Origin: a virus
IMG/VR virus record: IMGVR_UViG_3300027754_000445
Coordinates: 1 to 23,714 of that record
Length of the DNA stretch: 23,714 bases
Reading direction: 5' to 3' (one strand)
The notes beneath the pieces were generated by a model. The model had not been told where the DNA came from and did no database searches. It saw nothing but the letters and a program-made list of their open reading frames with translations. Shown piece after piece: positions 14,980-23,714 of this stretch. The position numbers were made by a program, and so were the translations under genes. Every line of letters begins with the position of its first letter. The first letter of the stretch is position 1.

Positions 14980-15017
14980 TGGCGCTGGCGGTCCGCCGAC
15001 TTAAAGGATTGTTGTAA
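14979..15017 (+). CDS. Possible 12-codon minicistron between the gp14-like and gp15-like genes
   Basis: The gp14-like stop overlaps an ATG (TAATG at 14977-14981). The frame encodes MALAVRRLKGLL and its TAA overlaps the next gene's ATG (15015-15019). It thus exactly fills the gap, and both ends are one-base overlaps. AAAGGA (15003-15008) inside it can serve as ribosome site for the next gene. A coupling device or a chance arrangement; no protein role claimed. Confidence 0.3.
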   Translation: MALAVRRLKGLL

Positions 15018-17281
15018 TGGCCATTATCCGCCCATCGAATCTTCAGACGGTCGCCCCCCAGGCCGCGCCCAACGCGCTGTTGCGATCGGATGCTGATATT
15101 GCATCCTTTGGCGGAACGCAGGCGCGCGACCAGGTGGTGGCCGGTCAGCAGTTGGAAAGGGCGTCGGATTCGCTCGCCAATGTTGCGCTTGCCGAAATGC
15201 GGGACGCCAACGAGAAGCGCGTGCAGGATCTGAACAATCAGTTCATTAACGCGCAGCAAGCCGCGCTCTACACGTCGCCTGATGCCTTCTATCGCCTCAA
15301 GGGTGCAGACGCCATCAACGGCGCGGAGAAGGCAACCGACAGGCTGATCGAACTGAAGAAGCAGACCATCGATGCGGCGGCCAATCCGTATCAGCGTCAA
15401 CGGCTTTCCGGCATTATCGACTCGCACGTCAACGGCGCTACGGCCGGCATATCGCGGCACGTTGTTTCCGAGCAGGCGACATACGACAAAAGCGTGGATA
15501 TTGCTTCAATCGAAACCGCGATCCATTCGGCGATTCTAGACCAATCCCAATTGCCGCTTGCGATAGAGCGCGCACGCGCCGCGGCGGCGTCCCTCAACAA
15601 AGGCCAGTCCGCCGAGGTCATCGCCAATGCCCAGCTAAAGGCGGAATCGGATGTCTATAGCGGCCTCATTCGGCACAAGATCAACACGAACGATCGTTCA
15701 GCTTTAGATCTATACAAAAAGGTCGGCGACCGGCTGGATCCCAAAGACAGGGAGAGGATCGAGCCCGCAATCAAAACGATGCAGACTGGCGTGACAGCAC
15801 AGGTGCAGGCGGCGGAATTTAAGCAGCTCGCCGGTTCCCCGCCAAACCCAAGGGATGCGGTCGGGGTCGTCAAGCATTTTGAGAGTTTGCTTTTAAAAGC
15901 AAAGATGGACACCGATGGCAAGTATCGTGTCGGCTACGGCTCCGACACGGTGACCCGCGCGGACGGAAAACCGGAAAAGGTCACGGCCGACACAGTGGTC
16001 ACGGAGGAGGATGCCGAGCGCGACCTTGCCCGCCGCCTCCCTCTGTTTCAAGACGATCTCAAGAAGAAGATCGGAACCGCGGCATGGGACGCCCTCACGC
16101 CGGAAGCCCAGGCATCGCTGTCGTCGATCGTCTACAACTACGGTTCGCTCCCTGACTCGTTGGTGAAGCCGGTGCAGAGCGGCGACCCGGCGCAGATCGC
16201 GCAGGCTATTCGGGGACTGTCGGGCCATAACGGTGGCATCAATGCCGGCCGTCGTGCGCGCGAGGCCGTCAGTGTCTCCGACGCCGCGCCGACCGATCCA
16301 AGCAAGCCAAACGGGCAAGCATATGTCGATCCCCACGTAATGCTGCAAAGGGCCAACAATCTTTTCGACGCCGCCACGCTTTTGAATCAGCAGAGAAACG
16401 CTAACGACGCCGACCAGCGTCGGCAAACGCAATTGCAACTAGACGTTGAACTTGCCAACAGCAAGCGTCAGATCGAGGCGGCGAAGAACGATCTTATTAT
16501 TGAAGTCGACAGGGTGATGAAGACTGGCGGCCCAAACGGCGGGGCGGTGACGAACCAAAACCAAATATCGCCCGACCTCTGGAGCAGGCTGGACTACAAC
16601 AAGATACGGGCCCTCGAAGGCGTGATCAAGCACAACGCTGGCGGCACGGACGCCACCACTGACTGGGGGCTTTACTACAAAATACAGCGCGGCCTCACGA
16701 GCTTGGACCCGAATGAGCGGGCAACGTGGGCCGCCTATGACCTACTGAATGATAAGCCGAATCTTGCGAAGGAACAGTTTAGCAAGCTGGCGGACATGCA
16801 GGGCGTTGCGCGCAAGGGAGATCCTGACAAGGAATTGAGCCGCGTTGCGAGCAACCAGAAGATGATCGACGAGCGGCTCAATTCGATCGGCATCAAGACC
16901 GGCGACAAGGCAACGCCAGAAATGCGCGAGCAAGAAATCCGCTTTAACGAGGCGGTGCAGGTCGAGATCACTAAACTGGAGAAGGCCAAGCCGGGCCACA
17001 AGGTCACCTCCGACGAGGTCACCAAGATACTGAAAGACTTGACCTACCTAGTGACCGGATCGGGTGGGTGGTGGAGTCGGAATGTCGGCATCGGTACCCC
17101 CAGGCGCGCATTTGAGGTTCCAAACCCAAATCCCGCAGACTTCGTGGTGACAATGTCCGACATCTCCAAGTCAGACATGGACAAGATCGCCTTGGCATTG
17201 AAGTTGGAAGGCATCTCGCCGACTGAGGAAAACATCATCAAGCGTTACAAAATTGTTCGTCTGTCGGCAGGCAAGCCATGA
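15017..17281 (+). CDS. Internal virion protein with GH24 lysozyme domain (T7 gp15 position)
   Basis: A 754-residue ejection protein that likely helps thread the tail channel through the peptidoglycan. Residues 1-270 are helical and Gln/Ala-rich with coiled-coil character (DANEKRVQDLNNQFINAQQ). Residues about 283-415 are a glycoside hydrolase 24 (lysozyme) domain: KHFES with E289, then D298 and GYGSD, ending in ALSSIVYNYGS and the INAGRRAREA closing helix. The E-to-D spacing of nine equals T4 lysozyme. The remainder is helical. In T7 the murein hydrolase sits on gp16, so this phage has placed it on the preceding protein. The start is clear (AAAGGA upstream, TAATG overlap) and the stop overlaps the giant gene (ATGA). 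GH24 function is well supported; the gp15 role comes from order. Confidence 0.85.
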   Translation: MAIIRPSNLQTVAPQAAPNALLRSDADIASFGGTQARDQVVAGQQLERASDSLANVALAEMRDANEKRVQDLNNQFINAQQAALYTSPDAFYRLKGADAINGAEKATDRLIELKKQTIDAAANPYQRQRLSGIIDSHVNGATAGISRHVVSEQATYDKSVDIASIETAIHSAILDQSQLPLAIERARAAAASLNKGQSAEVIANAQLKAESDVYSGLIRHKINTNDRSALDLYKKVGDRLDPKDRERIEPAIKTMQTGVTAQVQAAEFKQLAGSPPNPRDAVGVVKHFESLLLKAKMDTDGKYRVGYGSDTVTRADGKPEKVTADTVVTEEDAERDLARRLPLFQDDLKKKIGTAAWDALTPEAQASLSSIVYNYGSLPDSLVKPVQSGDPAQIAQAIRGLSGHNGGINAGRRAREAVSVSDAAPTDPSKPNGQAYVDPHVMLQRANNLFDAATLLNQQRNANDADQRRQTQLQLDVELANSKRQIEAAKNDLIIEVDRVMKTGGPNGGAVTNQNQISPDLWSRLDYNKIRALEGVIKHNAGGTDATTDWGLYYKIQRGLTSLDPNERATWAAYDLLNDKPNLAKEQFSKLADMQGVARKGDPDKELSRVASNQKMIDERLNSIGIKTGDKATPEMREQEIRFNEAVQVEITKLEKAKPGHKVTSDEVTKILKDLTYLVTGSGGWWSRNVGIGTPRRAFEVPNPNPADFVVTMSDISKSDMDKIALALKLEGISPTEENIIKRYKIVRLSAGKP

Positions 17282-20200
17282 GCGACATCGGCAGCACATT
17301 TGAAGCGCTAGTCAAACCCGTGGAAGTGGCGCAGGCGCCGCCGGCCGCTCCACCACCGTTGCTGGAGCCGTCCGCCGTCGTTCCGCTTCCTGGCGCCAAT
17401 AAGCTCCCCGCTCCGGGCAATGAGTTCTCGCTGCCGCCTGCCGATCAAGCCATCAACGAGTTCTCAATACAATCCATCCGCGATGCCGAAGAAACCAGAG
17501 GGCGTGCGAACGTCCTTAGCGCGCAAGGCGGCAATCCTGACGCTGTAGCGAAGGCTCTCGCCCTGTCGAAGAAGACGGGCGTGCCGGTAGATGTGATCGA
17601 AGCCGACCCCCGGCCAGCAGAGGAGCGGGTTGCGGTCAATGAGTTCTCCGCGCTTTCGCCGGGCGTGAAACGATGGCTGTCGCAGGATCCGATCAACGCC
17701 AAGCTGGTGGGTGACGAGAGAGCCAATCTGGCCGACATCGAGCGCATCCTGCGGCCTCCCCACCTTTACACGAAGCAGCCGAGCAAGGCTGCGCGTTCAA
17801 TCGACAGCGAGTCGGCGGATTGGGAGGCGACGGCATTCGGTCGCGCGGGAGGTATCGTCTATAACAATAAGGCGCCAGCCAGTGCGCCGCTCTACCAATC
17901 GCAATTGATGTCTGGCGTCGAGCAGATGGCGCAGAGCTTCAACAAAATGTCGAACCTCAATATCGCTCGCGATATTCGGACGTTTGATGCAATCGACCAA
18001 GGCAAGTCCGTCAATGTCGCGGACGATCCCTATGGCTACAAGGATATGTCGACCGATCAGCGCGTACAGGCGCGGGCTCTGGCTGAAGTTCAGATCGTCA
18101 AGAATGTCGCGGCCCTCAAGCGGTCGACTGCCCTCGTCGCCGATTTGCCGCGCAACCAGAACGTCCAGCCGTTTTTCGATGCCCTCGACGCCGTGCAAGC
18201 CAAGGACATGCTTGCCGTTCTGACGAATGCACTCGGCAATATATCGGCGGGGATAAATGGCGCTCCGCAGGCTGGCACTGCTGGCCCTTCACCGTTGGCC
18301 GCGGCCGGCCAGATATTTGCGTCCGATTGGCGGGGCATCATTCAGCAGCTTGCGGTAGAGACGACGCCCAATATGCTCCCAATTATCGTGGGTTCTATGG
18401 TGGGCGGCCCACCCGGCGCCTTCCTCGCGTCACAGGCCGTAGACTTCCCGTCGCGCACCGAAGACTGGATCAAGCAGGAACTGGCGAAAGAAAACACGAT
18501 CGGCAGCGTGGGCATTGATGTCAACGATCCCGAGGCTGTGCAGGCATATCTGCGCGCCAACCCCGCCTTCGCCGAGAAGGCGCAGAAGATGGGGTATGCG
18601 GGATCATTCGGCCCGTCCGTTGTCGACGCTGTCGCGTTCGGGGCGACGCGCCCATTCAAGCGTGGGGCGGGCATCGCCGCCAATGCCGGGCGAGTGGCCG
18701 GTAACATCGCAGTGGATACCGGCCTGGAAATGGTTGGCGAGGTTGCTGGGCAGATCATCAGCGGACAGGACGAGATCAAGCCCAGCGAAATTATAGCCGA
18801 GGGATTGGGCGCGTTCCCGCATGGTGCTGCCAATACCGTGGTGAAAACGGCGCAGGAGGCATCCCGCGCCAATGACGAGGTCAAGACCGAGGCCGCCGTC
18901 AAGGAGATCAAGGCGACCATCAAGGCTGCCAACGAGTTCCTGACCGACCTGCGGACGCACGTCGCCGAGAAGCAGACGCTCACGCTCGACGACCTGGTCG
19001 AAAAGGTGCAGGCGTCCAAATTGAACGAACGCTCGCCCGACAAGATGCGGGAGTTCCTCGAAACGGTGCTGGGGGCCGAGGAAGAGAAGACCGTCTTCGT
19101 GCCCGCCGAAACCGTCGCGACCTACATGCAGGACATGACGAGCATCGAGGCGGCCAACTTCGCCGATCGACTGGGCATCACCGAACAGCTTGCCCGCGCC
19201 CGCGTCAGCAACGAAGACATCGCCATCCCGCTCGCCCGCTACGTCACCGCCGCCAGCGAGGCGCACAAGGCATGGCGCGACGACATCCGCACCGAGGTCG
19301 AAGGGTTCTCCGTCAACCAGGCGAAGGACTACGAGAAGACCCGCACCGCCGAGACGCAGGCGATCCTCCAGCGGTTCGAGGAGGGGATCGCTGCCGGCGT
19401 TCAGCTTGAGCCGCGGCAGATCGTACAGGACAAGGTCTTCACCCAGTTGAAGGAGATGGGCCTACCCACCCGGCAGGCGGCATCAAACGCAGCCCTCCTG
19501 GCGGGCCACGCCAACGCGATGGCGACGCTGGAGCCGACCAAGTACGCCGACGCCCTAGACTTCTACGAGAAGCACCCCATCCGCTTCGAGAGCGAGAACA
19601 CGCGCCGCGTTCGCGAGCTGGCGCCTGACCGCCTCGACATCCTGCTGGATTCCATCAGAAGGGGCAAAGACCCTCTCTCGCCGCCGGTTCCCGACGCCCA
19701 TGTGAAGGCCCGCGCAGACGCCGCCGCTCTGGAATTGACGAGCGTTCTCGGCCCCGGCCCGGAGAAGACCCCGGCCCAGATCGCCAAGGAGAACCGCACG
19801 GCGGCGCAGGAACTGTTTAAGGCCGATCGAGAGAACCTCGCCGGCATGCTGGCCGAGATGGGCGTCGACCCCAAGGGGATGTCGAACGCCGACATTCGTG
19901 CGGCGATCCAGAAGGCGGTTGCCGAAAGGGCGGAAGGGCGGACTTTTGAGCAGGGCATCGGCCACAACAGCCCGCCGATGACCAACTCAGAAAAGGAGGA
20001 GGCGCTCACCGCCAACGCTTTGCTTGATCCCAACCATCCCAGAAACAAGCCTCGGTCGCGCACGGTCGAGGAGGTGGCGGGCGAATTGATGGCGCGGGGG
20101 CAGGCGGCCCTTCGGTCCCTCGGCATCAAGAACGGTCGCATTGAGGGGCCGAGCGAGGAGACGGACGCCCTCCTGTCCCGCGTCATCGCCTCCGAGATCA

Positions 20201-23200
20201 AGGGCGCGTTGCAGCGCGACGCCAAACGCAGCGCCCTCAACTGGTACACGCAGCGGGTGCGCGAGGCGATGGCAATCGCGAGCGTCATCTACCCTGAGAT
20301 CAATACCGACGAGCATGCCAAGTTTGCCTTCACCGTGGCGCTGGCGGTGACCAGCCAGGGCGAGATCGTCCCCAGCAACGTCCGCCTGACCGACGAGGTC
20401 TATGCTTACTTCCGCGAGCATCGCCGCTTTCCCACCGACGTGAAGGCCAAGGAGACTGCCGCAATCAACGGCAACTTCGTGAAGATGAACTACCTTCTGG
20501 ACGAGCTGGGCGAGGCGGGCACGCGCGAGTTCATGTCGGCAGAGTTCACGGTCGCGGAACTGGAAGCCGAAGGCTACGAGATCGGCGGCGAGCTTGTCTC
20601 CACGAGCGTGCGAGGGTCGGCCATCCTCGGGCCAAAAATCGGCGGCGGATTCTTCCAGAACCTCAACGGCAATTACGACCCTGTTACCATGGACCTGTGG
20701 TTCATGCGAGCATGGGGGCGCCTTACCGGCACGCTGGTCGGCAAGGTCGATACCTCCAAGCAGCGGGGGCGCCTTGAGAGGGCGCTGGCGGCGGCGGGCG
20801 AGAAAGTGCCCAAGCGCATCGACGTTCTGTCGCGGGTGGCCGACGAGATTGTCGCTGAACACGAACGCAATTTCCGCAATTTCCGCAGCGAGTACGACGA
20901 CGGAACGCGGGTGAAGAGCGAACTGGTAAACGCCGCCCAGCGCCTTCAGGCTGGTTTGAGCGGCATCAACCAGGCGCCGACCAGCGGCGGGCAACGAAAC
21001 TGGATGCGGGACGTTATCGCCGGGAGCCGAGCCATGCTGGCCGAGGCCGGGATGGAGATGACACCGGCTGATTTGCAGGCTGTGTGGTGGTATCCTGAGA
21101 AGGAACTTTATGGCAAACTGGGCGGGAAAGGACGGGCTTCCGATGAAATCAACGTCGATTACTCAGGCTCCCTCCGAGCCCTCGCCCTCACCAAGCCGGG
21201 GATCGATGCCGCTGCCATCGACGCTGCAGTACGCGCCTTGGATAACGGACCCGGATCCGCCGCTCAAGCCGATGACACCGGAGCAGGCGAAGGCCGCAGC
21301 GGAGGGAATCGCGCGGCTGATGGCGAAGCGCAAGGCGCAGGCGCCGGAAAAGGCGTAACTCTCGACCAGCAAGCCCGCGGCTCTATCACCTTCGACAACA
21401 CGGGCGCGCTCGTCCGTACCTTCGCGGGGCGTGACCCCTCAACCGTGCTGCATGAGCTGTGGCACTACTTCCACAACAACCTCGAGTTCATGGCCCGCGC
21501 GCCTGATGCCTCTTCCGAGGTCAAGGCGATGTACCAGGCCACCCTCGACTATGCCGGGGTGAAGGGCGGGAACCTGTCCCTGACCCCGGCAGAGTGGGAC
21601 CGCTACCGCGCTCTGGGCGACAAGATCAAGAAGAGCGGCAAGGGCAGCCTGGACGGCGGCGAGACCGCCGAGTGGACGGTGCTGCTGGGCCGCGTCGAGC
21701 AGAACGAGGTCGTGGCGCGGGCGGGCGAGGCCTTCCTGCTCACCGGCAAGTCTCCCAGCGAGGCCCTTGCGAACGCCTTCCGCGCCTTCAAGAACTGGCT
21801 GATCTCGGTCTACCGATCGGTCAAGCGGCTGAACGTCCCGGTGTCGGCAGAGTTCGATGCCGTGATGGCGCAGATGATCGCCACCAGGGAGGAGATCGAG
21901 GCCGCGCAGAACAGGCAGGGTCTCAACCCGGTTCTGGGCGACGCCAAGAATATGCTGACCGAGGCCGAACGCGACGCCTACACCAAGCGGGCAGAACAGG
22001 TTCTCGAGGAGGCCGACGACAAGGTGCGGGCCAAGGTCATGGCGCCGCTGCGCCGGGCCGCCAAGAGCCTCGTGGACGATGTCACCGGCCGCATCAAGGG
22101 CGAGGTCACCGCGGAGGCGATGAAAGACCCCGGCAACGCCGCGATGTACCTGCTGCGGAACGGGAAGCTGTTCGGGAGCGACGACGACGCAAAGAGCCTT
22201 CCCATCAAGCTGTCCCGCCCGGCGCTGGTCGCACTCGTGGGCGAAGACGGCCTGAAGAATCTCCCGACTGGTATCCACGCCGACGACGGCATGGACCTGA
22301 CGACCGTCGCCCAGATGGTCGGCCTCGGCAACGGGCAGGAACTGGTCGAGCGCCTGATGCAGGTGCAGACCGACCAGAAGCGGTACCAGGACGACGGCGG
22401 CAAGGGCCGGTACGTGGATGACCAGATCCACCGCGAGACCCACAGGCGCGTCCTGGAGGAGATTGGCGACCCCCTCAACGACGGCTCTCTGGAGAAGGAG
22501 GTCGAGGACGCCATCCGCTCCGACAAGCAGGGCGCCCTGATGGCGTTTGAGCTGAAGGTGCTGGCGCGCAAGGCCGGGCACTCCGGGGTGGTCAGCCTGG
22601 AAGACATCACCGCCTGGGCGGACGGCGCCATCGCGGAGATGTCGCAGTATCAGGCGGTGCAGTTCGCCAAGTACCAGCGTGCCGAGCGGACGGCCGGCAT
22701 CAAGGTGCAGCAGGCCCTTCTGAAGGGTGACATCGTGGCGGCCTTCAAGGCCAAGCAGGACCAGCTCGTCAACTTCGCGCTCTACAAGGCGGCGAAGAAG
22801 GCGGCCGAGGACACCGACAAGATCACGGGCTACCTTGACAAGCTGGCCGGCGCCCGCACCATCAAGGCGCTGGACCAAGACTACCTCGACACGATCCATG
22901 AGATGCTCGAGGAGTACGACTTCAAGCGCCGCAGTGGCCCGCTGCTGGCCGAGCGCACCTTGTTCAATGCCTACAAGGCAGAGCAGCTTGAGCGTGGTGT
23001 TGTCGTCCAGGAGCCGCCCAGGCTGAAGGGGGCCGATCGGAAGCACTTCTCGCAGATGTCGATGGAGGAACTGCGGGACTTCTACGACACGATCAAGCAG
23101 ATCGATCGTCTCGGCCGCAAGAAGAAGGAACTGTTCCTAGACGGCAAGAAGCGCGAGCTGGAAGCGACGCTGACCGAGATGGAGGCTGCTGCGGCGGCGG

Positions 23201-23714
23201 GCGTCCAGCGCGGGTCCAGCCTGAGTACGCGCGGCCTGTCTGAGCTGGAAAAGGCCGTGGGCAAGCCGAAGCACTGGCTGCGCGTCATGAACGCGGAATT
23301 GCTGAAGGTCGAACGCCTGCTTGAGTTCGCGGACGGCGACAAGACGGGCCGGGGTATCTTCACGCGCATGATCTATCGCCCCATTGCGGACGCGGCGGCG
23401 GCGACCAACGACCGCCGGATCGAACTCGGCAAGAAGCAGAAGGCCGTCTACGAGAAGGTGCCCGAGGCGCAGCGCCACTCGTGGGCGGAACTGCACGTCC
23501 TTCCCGAACTGGGCGGGATCAAACTCGACAAGGAGGCGATCATCGCCATCGCCCTCAACATGGGCAACGCATCCAACCTTGAGAAGCTGCTGCTGGGCGA
23601 GAAGTGGACCGAAGACGGCGTCCGCGCTGCGGTTAACAAGCACCTGACAAAGGAGGAATGGACCTTCGTTCAGGACATGTGGGATCTCATCGATTCGCAG
23701 TGGCCGGAAGCCGC
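17278..23714 (+). CDS. Giant ejection/polyvalent protein (T7 gp16 position) with zinc-protease motif, 3'-truncated
   Basis: The frame is open from ATG 17278 to the end of the window, over 2145 codons and still running, far longer than T7 gp16 (1318). Residues 1-60 are Pro/Ala-rich. Residues about 362-390 (MLPIIVGSMVGGPPGAFLA) and 442-500 are Gly/Ala-rich and may be membrane-active. Residues 1120-1150 contain GNYDPVTMDLWFMRAWGRL, which recalls an HhH-like domain of phage polyvalent proteins (uncertain). Residues 1392-1396 are HELWH, a zincin HExxH motif, followed by GEAFLLTGKSPSEALANAF and FKNWLISVYRS, typical of zincin domains in such proteins; E1477 or E1484 may be the third ligand. The rest is helical, with AKQDQL-type repeats. 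It starts by ATGA overlap. The protein probably enters the cell with the DNA; individual activities are inference. Confidence 0.8.
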   Translation, partial: MSDIGSTFEALVKPVEVAQAPPAAPPPLLEPSAVVPLPGANKLPAPGNEFSLPPADQAINEFSIQSIRDAEETRGRANVLSAQGGNPDAVAKALALSKKTGVPVDVIEADPRPAEERVAVNEFSALSPGVKRWLSQDPINAKLVGDERANLADIERILRPPHLYTKQPSKAARSIDSESADWEATAFGRAGGIVYNNKAPASAPLYQSQLMSGVEQMAQSFNKMSNLNIARDIRTFDAIDQGKSVNVADDPYGYKDMSTDQRVQARALAEVQIVKNVAALKRSTALVADLPRNQNVQPFFDALDAVQAKDMLAVLTNALGNISAGINGAPQAGTAGPSPLAAAGQIFASDWRGIIQQLAVETTPNMLPIIVGSMVGGPPGAFLASQAVDFPSRTEDWIKQELAKENTIGSVGIDVNDPEAVQAYLRANPAFAEKAQKMGYAGSFGPSVVDAVAFGATRPFKRGAGIAANAGRVAGNIAVDTGLEMVGEVAGQIISGQDEIKPSEIIAEGLGAFPHGAANTVVKTAQEASRANDEVKTEAAVKEIKATIKAANEFLTDLRTHVAEKQTLTLDDLVEKVQASKLNERSPDKMREFLETVLGAEEEKTVFVPAETVATYMQDMTSIEAANFADRLGITEQLARARVSNEDIAIPLARYVTAASEAHKAWRDDIRTEVEGFSVNQAKDYEKTRTAETQAILQRFEEGIAAGVQLEPRQIVQDKVFTQLKEMGLPTRQAASNAALLAGHANAMATLEPTKYADALDFYEKHPIRFESENTRRVRELAPDRLDILLDSIRRGKDPLSPPVPDAHVKARADAAALELTSVLGPGPEKTPAQIAKENRTAAQELFKADRENLAGMLAEMGVDPKGMSNADIRAAIQKAVAERAEGRTFEQGIGHNSPPMTNSEKEEALTANALLDPNHPRNKPRSRTVEEVAGELMARGQAALRSLGIKNGRIEGPSEETDALLSRVIASEIKGALQRDAKRSALNWYTQRVREAMAIASVIYPEINTDEHAKFAFTVALAVTSQGEIVPSNVRLTDEVYAYFREHRRFPTDVKAKETAAINGNFVKMNYLLDELGEAGTREFMSAEFTVAELEAEGYEIGGELVSTSVRGSAILGPKIGGGFFQNLNGNYDPVTMDLWFMRAWGRLTGTLVGKVDTSKQRGRLERALAAAGEKVPKRIDVLSRVADEIVAEHERNFRNFRSEYDDGTRVKSELVNAAQRLQAGLSGINQAPTSGGQRNWMRDVIAGSRAMLAEAGMEMTPADLQAVWWYPEKELYGKLGGKGRASDEINVDYSGSLRALALTKPGIDAAAIDAAVRALDNGPGSAAQADDTGAGEGRSGGNRAADGEAQGAGAGKGVTLDQQARGSITFDNTGALVRTFAGRDPSTVLHELWHYFHNNLEFMARAPDASSEVKAMYQATLDYAGVKGGNLSLTPAEWDRYRALGDKIKKSGKGSLDGGETAEWTVLLGRVEQNEVVARAGEAFLLTGKSPSEALANAFRAFKNWLISVYRSVKRLNVPVSAEFDAVMAQMIATREEIEAAQNRQGLNPVLGDAKNMLTEAERDAYTKRAEQVLEEADDKVRAKVMAPLRRAAKSLVDDVTGRIKGEVTAEAMKDPGNAAMYLLRNGKLFGSDDDAKSLPIKLSRPALVALVGEDGLKNLPTGIHADDGMDLTTVAQMVGLGNGQELVERLMQVQTDQKRYQDDGGKGRYVDDQIHRETHRRVLEEIGDPLNDGSLEKEVEDAIRSDKQGALMAFELKVLARKAGHSGVVSLEDITAWADGAIAEMSQYQAVQFAKYQRAERTAGIKVQQALLKGDIVAAFKAKQDQLVNFALYKAAKKAAEDTDKITGYLDKLAGARTIKALDQDYLDTIHEMLEEYDFKRRSGPLLAERTLFNAYKAEQLERGVVVQEPPRLKGADRKHFSQMSMEELRDFYDTIKQIDRLGRKKKELFLDGKKRELEATLTEMEAAAAAGVQRGSSLSTRGLSELEKAVGKPKHWLRVMNAELLKVERLLEFADGDKTGRGIFTRMIYRPIADAAAATNDRRIELGKKQKAVYEKVPEAQRHSWAELHVLPELGGIKLDKEAIIAIALNMGNASNLEKLLLGEKWTEDGVRAAVNKHLTKEEWTFVQDMWDLIDSQWPEA

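Noticed and set aside
14987-14997. GGCGG-T-CCGCC palindrome as a terminator
   Set aside because: The loop would be one base and there is no U-tract; too short to be functional as a hairpin.
21439-23046. 535-codon open frame on the minus strand
   Set aside because: It is a GC-driven mirror of the giant plus-strand gene, rich in Leu/Arg/Gly/Val with no domain, no ribosome site noticed, and antisense to a region with strong third-position GC.

Overview
The window is a continuous, GC-rich, entirely plus-strand block of tailed-phage genes. It is most likely a prophage or temperate phage of an alphaproteobacterium with podovirus (T7-like) morphology. The host guess rests on base composition, the gene families and their layout; nothing in the window identifies the host outright. 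Both ends are cut: the first gene lacks its start and the last gene lacks its stop.

Replication/recombination region (1-5971). It opens with a RecE-like PD-(D/E)XK exonuclease and an Enc34-type single-stranded DNA-binding protein, a likely recombination pair, followed by a good intrinsic terminator. Then come an HNH-type nuclease, a primase-helicase (AEP-like primase domain fused to a RepA-like hexameric helicase), a roughly 300-bp repeat region built on TTGCCCG/CGGGCAA heptamers with large inverted repeats (candidate origin, also spanned by a plausibly translated ORF), a hypothetical protein, a Holliday-junction-resolvase-like nuclease, a DUF6378 protein and a small Myb/GcrA-like HTH protein. 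Most junctions from 1951 on are ATGA overlaps or very short gaps, as in one translationally coupled operon.

Packaging region (6002-7823). A DUF5681 small-terminase candidate overlaps the large terminase, which shows Walker A, Walker B and nuclease motifs.

Virion region (7891-end). Tail tubular proteins A and B, a tail fibre with a T7-type anchor, a DUF2833 gp13-like protein, a GNAT acetyltransferase, a small cupin-like protein, a gp14-like internal protein, a gp15-like internal protein with a lysozyme domain, and a giant (>2145 residue) gp16-position protein with an HELWH zinc-protease motif. The last looks like a phage polyvalent/ejection protein.

The most unusual points are: the absence of portal, scaffold and major capsid genes between terminase and tail; the heptamer repeat/dyad region right after the primase-helicase; and the mosaic giant ejection protein. 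I saw no tRNA, rRNA, CRISPR array, insertion sequence, integrase, repressor, DNA polymerase or separate lysis cassette.
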